Shown one piece after another: positions 15,905 through 22,858 of a stretch of DNA of 48,088 nucleotides (its first letter is position 1; each line of letters starts with the position of its first letter). Origin of the DNA: Candidatus Rubneribacter avistercoris (GTDB taxonomy: Bacteria > Actinomycetota > Coriobacteriia > Coriobacteriales > Eggerthellaceae); NCBI GenBank assembly GCA_019115845.1, contig DXCU01000049.1, forward strand, positions 1-48,088, in the 5' to 3' direction. The notes beneath the pieces were generated by a model that made no database searches, was not told where the DNA came from, and worked only from the letters and a program-made list of their open reading frames with translations. Made by a program: the position numbers and the translations under genes.

Positions 15905-17410
15905 TCAGCGCTGCGCCCCGTCGGCAAAACCTTCGACCAGATCGATCAGCTCTTGGCGCGAATGCACGTCGAGCTTTCGGTAGATGTTCTTCGTATGCGT
16001 GCGCACGGTGTTGACCGACAGGGACTCGTCATCGGCTATACGCTCGGCGGAGTACCCCCTGAGCAGCGCTTCCGCAACAACTTTCTCCCTGGCGGTCAGA
16101 TCAAGGGAGCTGAGCGCCTCCTCGAAGGAGCCCCGGTGGCTGCGATCCTCCCCGCCATGGCCCCCGGCATCAAGGCCCTTCTCCTCGGACTCGATGCGTT
16201 TGAACAGCTCCACCACAAGCAAAGCCAGCATCAAAACGACGAACACGACAGAGCAAACAACGGAAAGCAGCGCTGCATAATCCACAAAGGTCCAGTTCAT
16301 CCACGAAAAGAAGCCCGGCAGGACGCTTCTGCTCACCACGCTCGCAATGGATTCGGGAGCAAGGAAGAACATCGTTGCGAACAGGCCGATGGAGCGCGTC
16401 TGCGCATTGGCCAGCACAAGGAGGAACAGAAGAAGCTCGAAGCACCCCCTGCTCGCCGTCGCCAGCACGTTTCCCGCAAGCGCCGCAGCCGCGCCGGGCG
16501 GAAAGAATCCGATGAGGAACAACCCGGTCAGAAACACCACCGAGAACAAAAGCCAGCCCAGATAATACCGCTTTTGCCAACTGTCGCAGAAAAGCACGAG
16601 AACGGCAAACGCGATCATCGCCGTTATCGTCGCCACGTGCTTCGAGGCATCCGAAGCCTTCGACAGGGGATTGAGCTCGCTGCTGTTGATGGCCCCGGAG
16701 ATGGAGAGCGTGAGGAAGAAGAAAACCGCCACCGCCGCCATGAGGACGACAAGGGAGCGGCTCGCCTTCCGAGAAGCCCGGCCGTCCTCGGGGCCGGCGT
16801 CCTCGGAGGGGCCCGACCGCGCGCCGCCGCCCTGCCGCCAGGCGAGCGCAAGGCATGCGCCGGAGGCCGGCATCATGGCAACGGAAAGGGCAACGGCACT
16901 TTCGGCGAACAGGGCGCAGAACGTCGCAAGAAAGAACTCCAGGGCAAAGGAGGCGGTCACGCACAGGATGCACTCCTTTGAAATCAGATCGAAGCGCGCG
17001 GCAAGGCAGCGCACCCATTCAAGGAGCAGAAGGGACAACGCACATGCCTGGGCGACCAACTCCGCAAAGAACACGGCAACGCTCAAAGGCCCCTCCCACA
17101 GCATGGGCAGCATCCCATGCGCCAACGTGAGAAGGGCCGCCAGGCAGGAGAGCGGCACGACGAACGGCTCCCAGAAACCCGGCGATTTGAGACGGGAGTT
17201 CGCGAAAAGGAGCAGCAGGGCCACCGCAAGGGCCAGGATCATGAAGAGGGAGAACCAGGCTTCGGCGTTGTGGACCTGGCGGGAAAACGAGAACAGGGAA
17301 AAATAGTTCGAGTAGCGAAACGCCTGCCAAAAGCAAGCGAGTCCCAGGATGACAAAGAGCAGGCTTCGTTGCCTGGCCGCAGTCGTTTCCATGAAATTGC
17401 CGTCTCTCAT
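15905..17410 (-). CDS. LuxR-type regulator with membrane sensor domain
   Basis: Protein of 501 residues. About 12 hydrophobic segments fill residues 15-410. A C-terminal LuxR helix-turn-helix (about 435-492) carries LTAREKVVAEALLRGYS and NTVRTHTKNIYRKLDVHSRQELI. One-component membrane LuxR proteins of this build are frequent in Eggerthellaceae and usually sit beside a reductase gene. Here it is divergent from the FMN/FAD protein at 17603, its probable target. Neither ATG (17410 or 17392) has a strong RBS; I kept the first. The gene is A/G-richer in codon use than its neighbours in the HTH-proximal half. Confidence 0.9.
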   Translation of the reverse strand: MRDGNFMETTAARQRSLLFVILGLACFWQAFRYSNYFSLFSFSRQVHNAEAWFSLFMILALAVALLLLFANSRLKSPGFWEPFVVPLSCLAALLTLAHGMLPMLWEGPLSVAVFFAELVAQACALSLLLLEWVRCLAARFDLISKECILCVTASFALEFFLATFCALFAESAVALSVAMMPASGACLALAWRQGGGARSGPSEDAGPEDGRASRKASRSLVVLMAAVAVFFFLTLSISGAINSSELNPLSKASDASKHVATITAMIAFAVLVLFCDSWQKRYYLGWLLFSVVFLTGLFLIGFFPPGAAAALAGNVLATASRGCFELLLFLLVLANAQTRSIGLFATMFFLAPESIASVVSRSVLPGFFSWMNWTFVDYAALLSVVCSVVFVVLMLALLVVELFKRIESEEKGLDAGGHGGEDRSHRGSFEEALSSLDLTAREKVVAEALLRGYSAERIADDESLSVNTVRTHTKNIYRKLDVHSRQELIDLVEGFADGAQR

Positions 17411-17461
17411 CTTTTATCCCCGTCCTATCTCCTTGCGACGCGAAAAAGGCTTTCACCTGTC

Positions 17462-17499
17462 ATGGGGTAGCCAACGGCGAGGTAGCTCGAATACCCCAT
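17462..17499. promoter_or_regulatory. Inverted repeat between LuxR gene and reductase gene
   Basis: ATGGGGTA (17462-17469) and TACCCCAT (17492-17499) form a perfect 8-bp dyad with a 22-nt spacer in the divergent intergenic region. GGTAGC occurs twice in the same stretch. It is a candidate site for the divergent LuxR protein. Confidence 0.5.
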
Positions 17500-17602
17500 T
17501 TACCCGGTATCTTGGCTTGTCGGCCTCGGTGCGCCTCCTTAAATTTACTAAAAGGGGCAGACGCCCCGCAAGAGTCTTGTTCAACGTTGCGGAGGAGGAA
17601 GC

Positions 17603-19894
17603 ATGAAGACAAATCACATGGGGTGCTTGTCGCGAAGGGGGTTCGTCAAAGGCAGCTTGGGCGTCGCGGGCCTCGTGGCGGCTGGCAGCGTTGCGGCATC
17701 GGCTACGCTGTCGGGCTGCAGCTCCGAGGGGCAGGGCGGCTCCGCGAAGAAAAGCGCGGCGGGGATGAACCCCGGAACGTACGAGGGAACCGGCACGGGC
17801 AAGCGCGGCGACATCACGGTGTCCGTCACCGTGGGCGAGAGAGCCCTTGAGGACATCCAGATCGTATCGCATATCGAGAGTCCCGTCATGAGCGACAACG
17901 CGCTTGAGATCCTTCCCAAGAAGATGCTGGCCCTGCAGAAGATCGACGTCGACACCGTTTCAGGGGCCACGCTGACAAGCATGGGCCTCATCGAAGCGGT
18001 GACCAACGCCGTGAAGGCCGCAGGAGGCTCTGAGTCAAGCCTTGAGCCGAACGAGGAAGGGACGCAGGTCGAGCAGTCCATGACGCCCGGCACGTACACC
18101 GGTCAGGCCTACGGGTGCTGGTATCCCAACTCCATCGAGGGCACGCGCTTCGGCGCCGCCGAGGTACTTGAGCCCGTCAAGGTGGACGTGACCGTGGATG
18201 CCGGCAGCATCACGAAGGTCGAAGTCGTCACCTGCACAGACGTCCCGCAGTTCAAAGATCCTGCCATAGAGCGCATCCCCTCGGCCATAGTCGAGCAGCA
18301 AAGCGTGCTGGTCGACGTGGTGACGGGCGCCACCTGCACGTCGGCGGGAATCCTGCGGGCCGCCACGCTGGCCCTCGAGGAAGCGGGCGCCAACATCGTG
18401 GGATTCGCCAAAGACAAGCAGAGGGTCTCTGAAAGCCTCGACCTGGAATGCGACATCTGCATCGTCGGAGGCGGCTGCTCGGGAACCATGGCCGCCCTGG
18501 CAGCCACCGAGAGCGGGGCGAAGGTCATCGTCCTCGACAAAGCGGGGCGCATCGGAGGAAAGGGCTTCTGCTCGTCGGGAATCTCGGCCGCAGGCGCGAA
18601 GATGCAGGAGGAGGCCGGGGTCGGCACCACGGCGCAAGCGCTGTACGAGTCGCTGTTCGAGCAGTCGGGAGGAAGGGCGAACGCCCTTTTGCTCAAGACC
18701 ATCGCCAACGAATCGGGGCCGACGGTCGACTGCCTCATCGATCACGGCTTTGAAATCGAGCCACCGAAAAAGGGCGCCAAGTGGGACGAGGCGTACATGT
18801 GCGCCACGGGCAAGGGCCAGGAGAAGTTCGACATCCTGTACAATGACTACATCCTGAAGAACGGCGGCGAGGTCTACCTTGAAACCGCCGCCACGGGCCT
18901 TGTCATGGAAGACGGCAGGATCGTCGGCGTCGAGGCGGTGCAGCAAAACGGCACCTCGGTGAAAGTGAGCTGCAAGGCGGCCATCGTCGGCACGGGCGGT
19001 TTCGGCGGCAGCAACTCGCTGCTCGAACGATTCTGCCACACCACGAACTTCTATGACCGCGGATTGACGACAACGTGCTCGGGAGACGGCATCTCCCTGT
19101 GCGAGAGCGTTGGCGCGCAGCTCGGCCCCGAGATCATGCCCCATATGCAGGAGTACGGCGCGAACATGATCTGCAACTTCACGGCCAACCTCATCAAGTA
19201 CATCACGTATGCCGGATTCTTGCAGGTCAACCCGCAGGGAAAGCGCTTTGTGAACGAATCGTACGCCATCTCCGACCCGATGGGGTACGGCTGCGCCGCG
19301 CTGCGCGTCCACGGATACTACTACATCGTCCTCGATCAGAGCATTGTGGACGCGTTGATCGAGAAGGGCGTCGGGGGCTATTACAACAACGAGATGGACA
19401 GCTATTTCGACACGGCGGTGGTTGAGCGCGCCCTCGTTCCCCTCACGACGCTCGAAGCCGACCTGGAGGACGCCATGAGCAACGGCCAAGCTTGGAAGGC
19501 CGAAAGCCCCGAGGAGCTTGCCGAGGCCATCGGCTTCGCCGATCCCTCCCTGTTCGTCGATGCGTACAATCGCTACAACGAGCTGTGCGCGAAAGGCGTC
19601 GACGAGGACTTCTCCAAAATGCCCCAGATGATGAACGGCTATTCGGGCACGCTGTACGCCGTGCGCATGGACATCCCCATCATGGGCACGCTTGGCGGCG
19701 TGAAGGTCAACGAACGCCTTGAGGCTCTGGACAAAAACGAGACGGCCATTCCCGGGCTGTACGTGTCCGGCCAGGAAGGATCGGGATTCTACTCCTATCC
19801 CTACTACGCCACCAAATGCTCGACCAGCACCTACGCCTACACATCGGGCCGCCTCGCCGGCCTGAACGCGTGCGAGTACATCGCAACGCTGTAA
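17603..19894 (+). CDS. Exported fumarate-reductase-like flavoprotein with two FMN_bind domains
   Basis: Protein of 763 residues. A Tat signal (SRRGFVKG, residues 10-17) ends in a lipobox LSGC (C39). Two FMN_bind domains follow, each with the ApbE flavinylation motif D-x-x-S/T-G-A-T: D117-T123 and D238-T244. A FAD_binding_2 domain begins near 283 (GGGCSG, 289-294) and contains NPQGKRFVNE, typical of fumarate/urocanate reductases. Two covalent FMNs would feed electrons to FAD for reduction of an unsaturated organic acid at the outer membrane face. GGAGGAGG precedes the ATG. It is divergent from a LuxR-type regulator. The physiological acceptor is unknown. Confidence 0.93.
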   Translation: MKTNHMGCLSRRGFVKGSLGVAGLVAAGSVAASATLSGCSSEGQGGSAKKSAAGMNPGTYEGTGTGKRGDITVSVTVGERALEDIQIVSHIESPVMSDNALEILPKKMLALQKIDVDTVSGATLTSMGLIEAVTNAVKAAGGSESSLEPNEEGTQVEQSMTPGTYTGQAYGCWYPNSIEGTRFGAAEVLEPVKVDVTVDAGSITKVEVVTCTDVPQFKDPAIERIPSAIVEQQSVLVDVVTGATCTSAGILRAATLALEEAGANIVGFAKDKQRVSESLDLECDICIVGGGCSGTMAALAATESGAKVIVLDKAGRIGGKGFCSSGISAAGAKMQEEAGVGTTAQALYESLFEQSGGRANALLLKTIANESGPTVDCLIDHGFEIEPPKKGAKWDEAYMCATGKGQEKFDILYNDYILKNGGEVYLETAATGLVMEDGRIVGVEAVQQNGTSVKVSCKAAIVGTGGFGGSNSLLERFCHTTNFYDRGLTTTCSGDGISLCESVGAQLGPEIMPHMQEYGANMICNFTANLIKYITYAGFLQVNPQGKRFVNESYAISDPMGYGCAALRVHGYYYIVLDQSIVDALIEKGVGGYYNNEMDSYFDTAVVERALVPLTTLEADLEDAMSNGQAWKAESPEELAEAIGFADPSLFVDAYNRYNELCAKGVDEDFSKMPQMMNGYSGTLYAVRMDIPIMGTLGGVKVNERLEALDKNETAIPGLYVSGQEGSGFYSYPYYATKCSTSTYAYTSGRLAGLNACEYIATL

Positions 19895-19906
19895 GCACGC
19901 AAAACG

Positions 19907-19934
19907 GCGGGCCGTTCCGTGCGGAACGGCCCGC
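19907..19934 (+). terminator. Hairpin after flavoprotein gene
   Basis: GCGGGCCGTTCC (19907-19918) pairs perfectly with GGAACGGCCCGC (19923-19934) around GTGC, 13 bp past the stop. It is very stable but lacks a clear T run. Confidence 0.6.
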
Positions 19935-20106
19935 TCGGGGCGGCGCCGCATCGCGTGGAGCGGCCGCTGCCTCGCACATCGGCTGCGCGATCCGCCTTGA
20001 CTCGCGTTGCCGCGCTGCAACCCCTGGGGTGCTGAGGCCCTCCTCCCCGCCAAAACGCCGGCGCTCTCCCCGCTTAATGCGACTCGCATCTTCTACGCCC
20101 ACGGCG

Positions 20107-20135
20107 TTGACCGCGTCCGGAAAGCGGGGTAGAAT
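20107..20135 (+). promoter_or_regulatory. Sigma70 promoter of antisense RNA 2
   Basis: TTGACC (20107-20112), exactly 17 nt, then TAGAAT (20130-20135). Transcription would start near 20142 and run toward the toxin-like peptide on the opposite strand. Confidence 0.85.
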
Positions 20136-20141
20136 ACGGGC

Positions 20142-20230
20142 CAGGTGGTCAGCCTCGGCAAAGGCGGCTACCCCACATCAGTTTTATGGACTGAGAGGAG
20201 CCGCTTACGCTTCGGGCGTGGCGGCTTTTC
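20142..20230 (+). ncRNA. Small RNA convergent to toxin-like peptide 2 (candidate antitoxin RNA)
   Basis: A transcript of about 89 nt is defined by a near-consensus promoter and a strong terminator. Its 5' part can fold as a hairpin (AGCC ... GGCT extended by GGT/ACC), followed by an unpaired stretch around 20174-20195, then the terminator. It ends four bases from the stop of the minus-strand peptide gene, so it is complementary to that mRNA's 3' region. The layout is identical to the locus at 14119-14370. The ends are predicted. Confidence 0.65.
20199..20230 (+). terminator. Intrinsic terminator of antisense RNA 2
   Basis: AGCCGC (20199-20204) pairs with GCGGCT (20221-20226). An inner ACGC/GCGT stem closes a TTCG-type loop, and TTTTC follows. 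Confidence 0.85.
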
Positions 20231-20233
20231 TCG

Positions 20234-20311
20234 TTATTCGCGCTTTCCCACTAACTCGATAACCGCCAGAATCACAAGGCAAAACGTCAAAAGTTCCTGC
20301 CATGTAACCAT
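20234..20311 (-). CDS. 25-residue holin-like type I toxin peptide
   Basis: The ORF begins MVTWQELLTF, continues with a hydrophobic helix (about residues 7-21) and ends VGKRE. This closely fits the short Hol-Tox/TxpA-like peptides widespread in Firmicutes, which typically begin MVTW and end in a charged tail. AAGGAGG lies seven bases before the ATG at 20311. A convergent RNA with its own promoter and terminator lies immediately 3'. It sits 145 bp from a type II RHH/PIN pair. It is expected to insert in the membrane unless its mRNA is silenced by the antisense RNA. It is too short for normal gene callers. Confidence 0.72.
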   Translation of the reverse strand: MVTWQELLTFCLVILAVIELVGKRE

Positions 20312-20390
20312 ATGCTTACCTCCTTATGTTCAAGGGGTAGCACATGCCACCTGACCCGCAGGCACAACGATACCTCATGTCGTCACGGCA

Positions 20391-20441
20391 GTAAAGCATT
20401 TTTTGCTTTACGACATTTTATGCTATACTTTACGTAAAGCA
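20391..20441 (+). promoter_or_regulatory. Four-site operator of the RHH/PIN operon
   Basis: The motif GTAAAGCA occurs at 20391-20398, inverted at 20404-20411, inverted in shortened form (ACTTTAC) at 20427-20433, and again at 20434-20441. The sites form two dyads; the second is the perfect palindrome CTTTACGTAAAG. A TATACT -10 (20424-20429) lies between them, so bound antitoxin would block transcription. This is typical autoregulation by ribbon-helix-helix antitoxins. Confidence 0.8.
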
Positions 20442-20455
20442 TGAAAGGATGCCCT

Positions 20456-20863
20456 ATGTCAACCGAAACAGCTCAGATCAACGCGCGCATCGACCGCGCG
20501 CTCAAAGAACGCGGGGATGCCGCACTTGAGCGCGCCGGATACTCGCCGTCGCAGGCAATACGCAAGCTGTGGGACTTTGCCGCACGCAACGCACATAGTC
20601 CGCACGTTATTCAGGCTTTTTTCGATACCAAAGACGAGGCAGAGGAGCGCGAGGCTGAGAAACGCAGGTCTGAGGAAGAGCGCAAAGCCGAGGAAGAGCG
20701 CGCACGCAGGAGGGAATTTGCAATCAAAGGCGCGAACATCGTAGCCGAAGCATACGAGCGATACGGAATTGAACCCTCAGATTGGGCAAAGAACGCATCG
20801 TACGAAGAGATGCGCGACTACGCCTTACTCGAACGTCTCCGAGAGCGGGGCCTTGATGGCTAG
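20456..20863 (+). CDS. RelB/DinJ-like ribbon-helix-helix antitoxin
   Basis: Protein of 135 residues. The N-terminal segment QINARIDRALKERGDAAL, continuing GYSPSQAIRKLWDFA, is the RelB/DinJ ribbon-helix-helix DNA-binding dimer. Residues about 60-90 are a highly charged coiled coil (E/R/K/A-rich), and the C-terminal part probably wraps the toxin. I start at the ATG at 20456 with AAAGGA six bases upstream rather than the in-frame ATG at 20441 inside the operator. It overlaps the PIN toxin gene by 8 bp, so the two are coupled. Codon use and GC are lower than in flanking housekeeping genes, suggesting acquisition. Confidence 0.88.
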   Translation: MSTETAQINARIDRALKERGDAALERAGYSPSQAIRKLWDFAARNAHSPHVIQAFFDTKDEAEEREAEKRRSEEERKAEEERARRREFAIKGANIVAEAYERYGIEPSDWAKNASYEEMRDYALLERLRERGLDG

Positions 20864-21350
20864 CCAGAAATTTTCTTTACTTGCCGACACAAATGTCTGG
20901 CTGGACTATTTTTTGCCCAAACGTCCAGACCATACCGAAGCGCTCTCTTTTATATCGTTCGTACGCGAGCACGACCACCTGCTGCTATATCCTGCAGCCA
21001 TTGTCAAGGATGTGTTCTACCTCACCGCAAATACCTTCAAACGCGACATACGCAGCAAGAACGGCACACTCACCGAGCACGATGCGGCAGTAGCAGCTGA
21101 AATCGCCTGGGGATGCGTGAATGCCATGCGTGAACAAGCTACAGCCGTAGGGGCCGACGAATCAGACTTATGGAAGGCATGCGCCCTCCACAGTGTCCAT
21201 ACTGACCTTGAAGACAACCTTATTGTTGCCGCCGCACAGCGCGCAAACGCAACGTATCTGGTCACCAACGACGAGGTGCTCATCAAACACGCCCCCGTCG
21301 CCGCGCTCACGCCAAGCGACGCCCTCGCGCTGCTGCAAGCGACAACGTAA
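20856..21350 (+). CDS. PIN-domain toxin (VapC-like ribonuclease)
   Basis: Protein of 164 residues. The PIN acidic residues are visible: D11 and N13 in LLADTNVWLDYFL, D117/D120 in HTDLEDNLIVAAA and D139 in VTNDEVL. It is a Mg-dependent RNase expected to cleave tRNA or rRNA when freed from the antitoxin encoded just upstream (8-bp overlap). The pairing of a RelB-like RHH with a PIN toxin is common. A degenerate copy of its 3' end follows at 21382-21417. Lower GC than the neighbours fits horizontal acquisition. Confidence 0.9.
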   Translation: MASQKFSLLADTNVWLDYFLPKRPDHTEALSFISFVREHDHLLLYPAAIVKDVFYLTANTFKRDIRSKNGTLTEHDAAVAAEIAWGCVNAMREQATAVGADESDLWKACALHSVHTDLEDNLIVAAAQRANATYLVTNDEVLIKHAPVAALTPSDALALLQATT

Positions 21351-21381
21351 GCGAGAACGCAAACGCAAGCGAAAGGGCAAG

Positions 21382-21417
21382 ACGCTCACGTCGAAAGACG
21401 CCCTCGCACTGCTTCGG
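21382..21417 (+). pseudogene. Remnant of a PIN-gene 3' end (duplication)
   Basis: This 36-bp stretch matches the end of the PIN gene (21303-21338) at 27 of 36 positions and still reads TLTSKDALALLR in one frame, against ALTPSDALALLQ in the toxin. The offset of 79 bp changes frame. It is either a partial duplication or the scar of a second, related toxin gene replaced at this spot. Confidence 0.6.
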
Positions 21418-21432
21418 ACGGGACTCTCAAAG

Positions 21433-21462
21433 AAAAACGGGGCGACCGCGCCGCCCCGTTTT
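21433..21462. terminator. Bidirectional terminator between PIN gene and glmU
   Basis: ACGGGGCG (21437-21444) pairs with CGCCCCGT (21452-21459). AAAAA on the left and TTTT on the right allow use in both directions by the convergent genes. Confidence 0.85.
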
Positions 21463-21477
21463 CTTCGTCCGCTCAGC

Positions 21478-22857
21478 CTACTCCCCCGCCTGCCGCGCGC
21501 GCTTCTTGGCGGCCCAGCCGGGAACCTCGCGCTGCTCGGGGCGCGTGAGGGCCAGCGCATCAGGCGCAACGTCTTTCGTAATGCACGATCCCGCACCAAC
21601 GATGGCCCCCGCGCCTATGGCGACGGGCGCCACCATCATGGTGTCGCTGCCGATGAACGCGCCGTCGCCGATGGTGGTGGCGTGCTTTTTCTTGCCATCG
21701 TAGTTGCAGGTGATGGATCCGGCGCCGATGTTCACGTCCTCGCCGATGGTGGTGTCGCCAATGTAGGACAGATGCGGCACCTTCGAGCCCTTGCCCACCG
21801 TGGACTTCTTGATCTCCACATGCGTGCCGGCCTTCGCGCCCTCGCACAAATGCGCCGCCGGGCGCAGATAGGCGCGCGGTCCGCAGGTGGCGCCATCGTC
21901 GATGCGCGCCTCCACGGCCACCGTCTCGTCCACGATACAGCCCCGCCCCACCACGGTGTCGGTGAGGCGCGAGTTCGGCCCGATCACACTGTCCTCGCCC
22001 ACCTGCGTGGCGCCCATGAGAAACGTCTGGGGCAAAAGCTCCACGTCCTGCGCCAGCTTGACGTCAGGGCCAATCCACACCTGGTCGGGATCGGTCATGG
22101 TCACGCCCGCCGCCATGTGCGCGCAATTGATGCGGCGCTGCAGATGCTTGGCCGCTTCGGCCAGCTGGATGCGCGAGTTCACGCCCAAGCACTCGGCGGC
22201 GTCCCCGCAGGGAAGCGCCAGCACCGCCCGCCCGGCGCGGCGGCAGATCTCCAACACGTCGGTAAGGTAGAACTCGCCCTGGGCGTTGTCGTTGCCCACC
22301 TGCCGCAAAGCCTCGAACAGCGCGCGGGCGTCAAAGCAGTAGAAACCGGAGTTGCACTCGCGGATAGCCGCCTCCTCGGGCGCGGCGTCTTTCTGCTCCA
22401 CGATGCGCGCCACGGCCCCCTGGGCATCGCGCACGATGCGCCCGTAGCCGAAGGGATCGTCCGGCTCCATCGTCAGCACCACTGCGGCCGTGCCCGCCTC
22501 CTCGCGAACGCGCACCAGCTCGGCGATGGTCCCCGCCGTGATGAGCGGGCAATCGCCGGAGAGCACCACCAGCGATCCGTCGAAATCGGCCAGCGCTTCG
22601 GCGCACACGGCCACCGCGCCCGCCGTGCCGTTCTGCTCCTGCTGCACCACCACGTCCGTGTCGGCCTCCACCAGCGGAATCACCTGCTCGCGCGCATGAC
22701 CCACCACGGATGTCACACGCTCGACGCCGGCTTCGCGCGCCGCGTCCACCACCCAGCGGACAAGCGGCTTGCCCAAGATCTCATGGACGACCTTCGGCTT
22801 CTTCGACTTCATGCGGGTGCCCGCACCCGCGGCCAGCACAATGGCAGCTGCCTGCAT
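21478..22857 (-). CDS. glmU: Bifunctional UDP-N-acetylglucosamine pyrophosphorylase / glucosamine-1-phosphate N-acetyltransferase
   Basis: Protein of 459 residues making UDP-GlcNAc for peptidoglycan. The N-terminal uridylyltransferase has LAAGAGTRMKS and KPKVVHEILGKPL. The C-terminal left-handed beta-helix carries hexapeptide repeats (SYIGDTTIGEDVNIGAGSI, CNYDGKKKHATTIGD). The ATG at 22857 has GGAGG six bases upstream and lies one base after the nhaA stop, so the gene is the second in an nhaA-glmU operon. An in-frame ATG at 22917 lies inside nhaA and is unlikely. Confidence 0.97.
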   Translation of the reverse strand: MQAAAIVLAAGAGTRMKSKKPKVVHEILGKPLVRWVVDAAREAGVERVTSVVGHAREQVIPLVEADTDVVVQQEQNGTAGAVAVCAEALADFDGSLVVLSGDCPLITAGTIAELVRVREEAGTAAVVLTMEPDDPFGYGRIVRDAQGAVARIVEQKDAAPEEAAIRECNSGFYCFDARALFEALRQVGNDNAQGEFYLTDVLEICRRAGRAVLALPCGDAAECLGVNSRIQLAEAAKHLQRRINCAHMAAGVTMTDPDQVWIGPDVKLAQDVELLPQTFLMGATQVGEDSVIGPNSRLTDTVVGRGCIVDETVAVEARIDDGATCGPRAYLRPAAHLCEGAKAGTHVEIKKSTVGKGSKVPHLSYIGDTTIGEDVNIGAGSITCNYDGKKKHATTIGDGAFIGSDTMMVAPVAIGAGAIVGAGSCITKDVAPDALALTRPEQREVPGWAAKKRARQAGE

Positions 22858-22858
22858 G

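Noticed and set aside
18035-20089. 684-codon minus-strand frame opposite the FMN/FAD protein
   Set aside because: It is an antisense shadow without RBS; the plus strand has complete Tat, FMN_bind and FAD domains.
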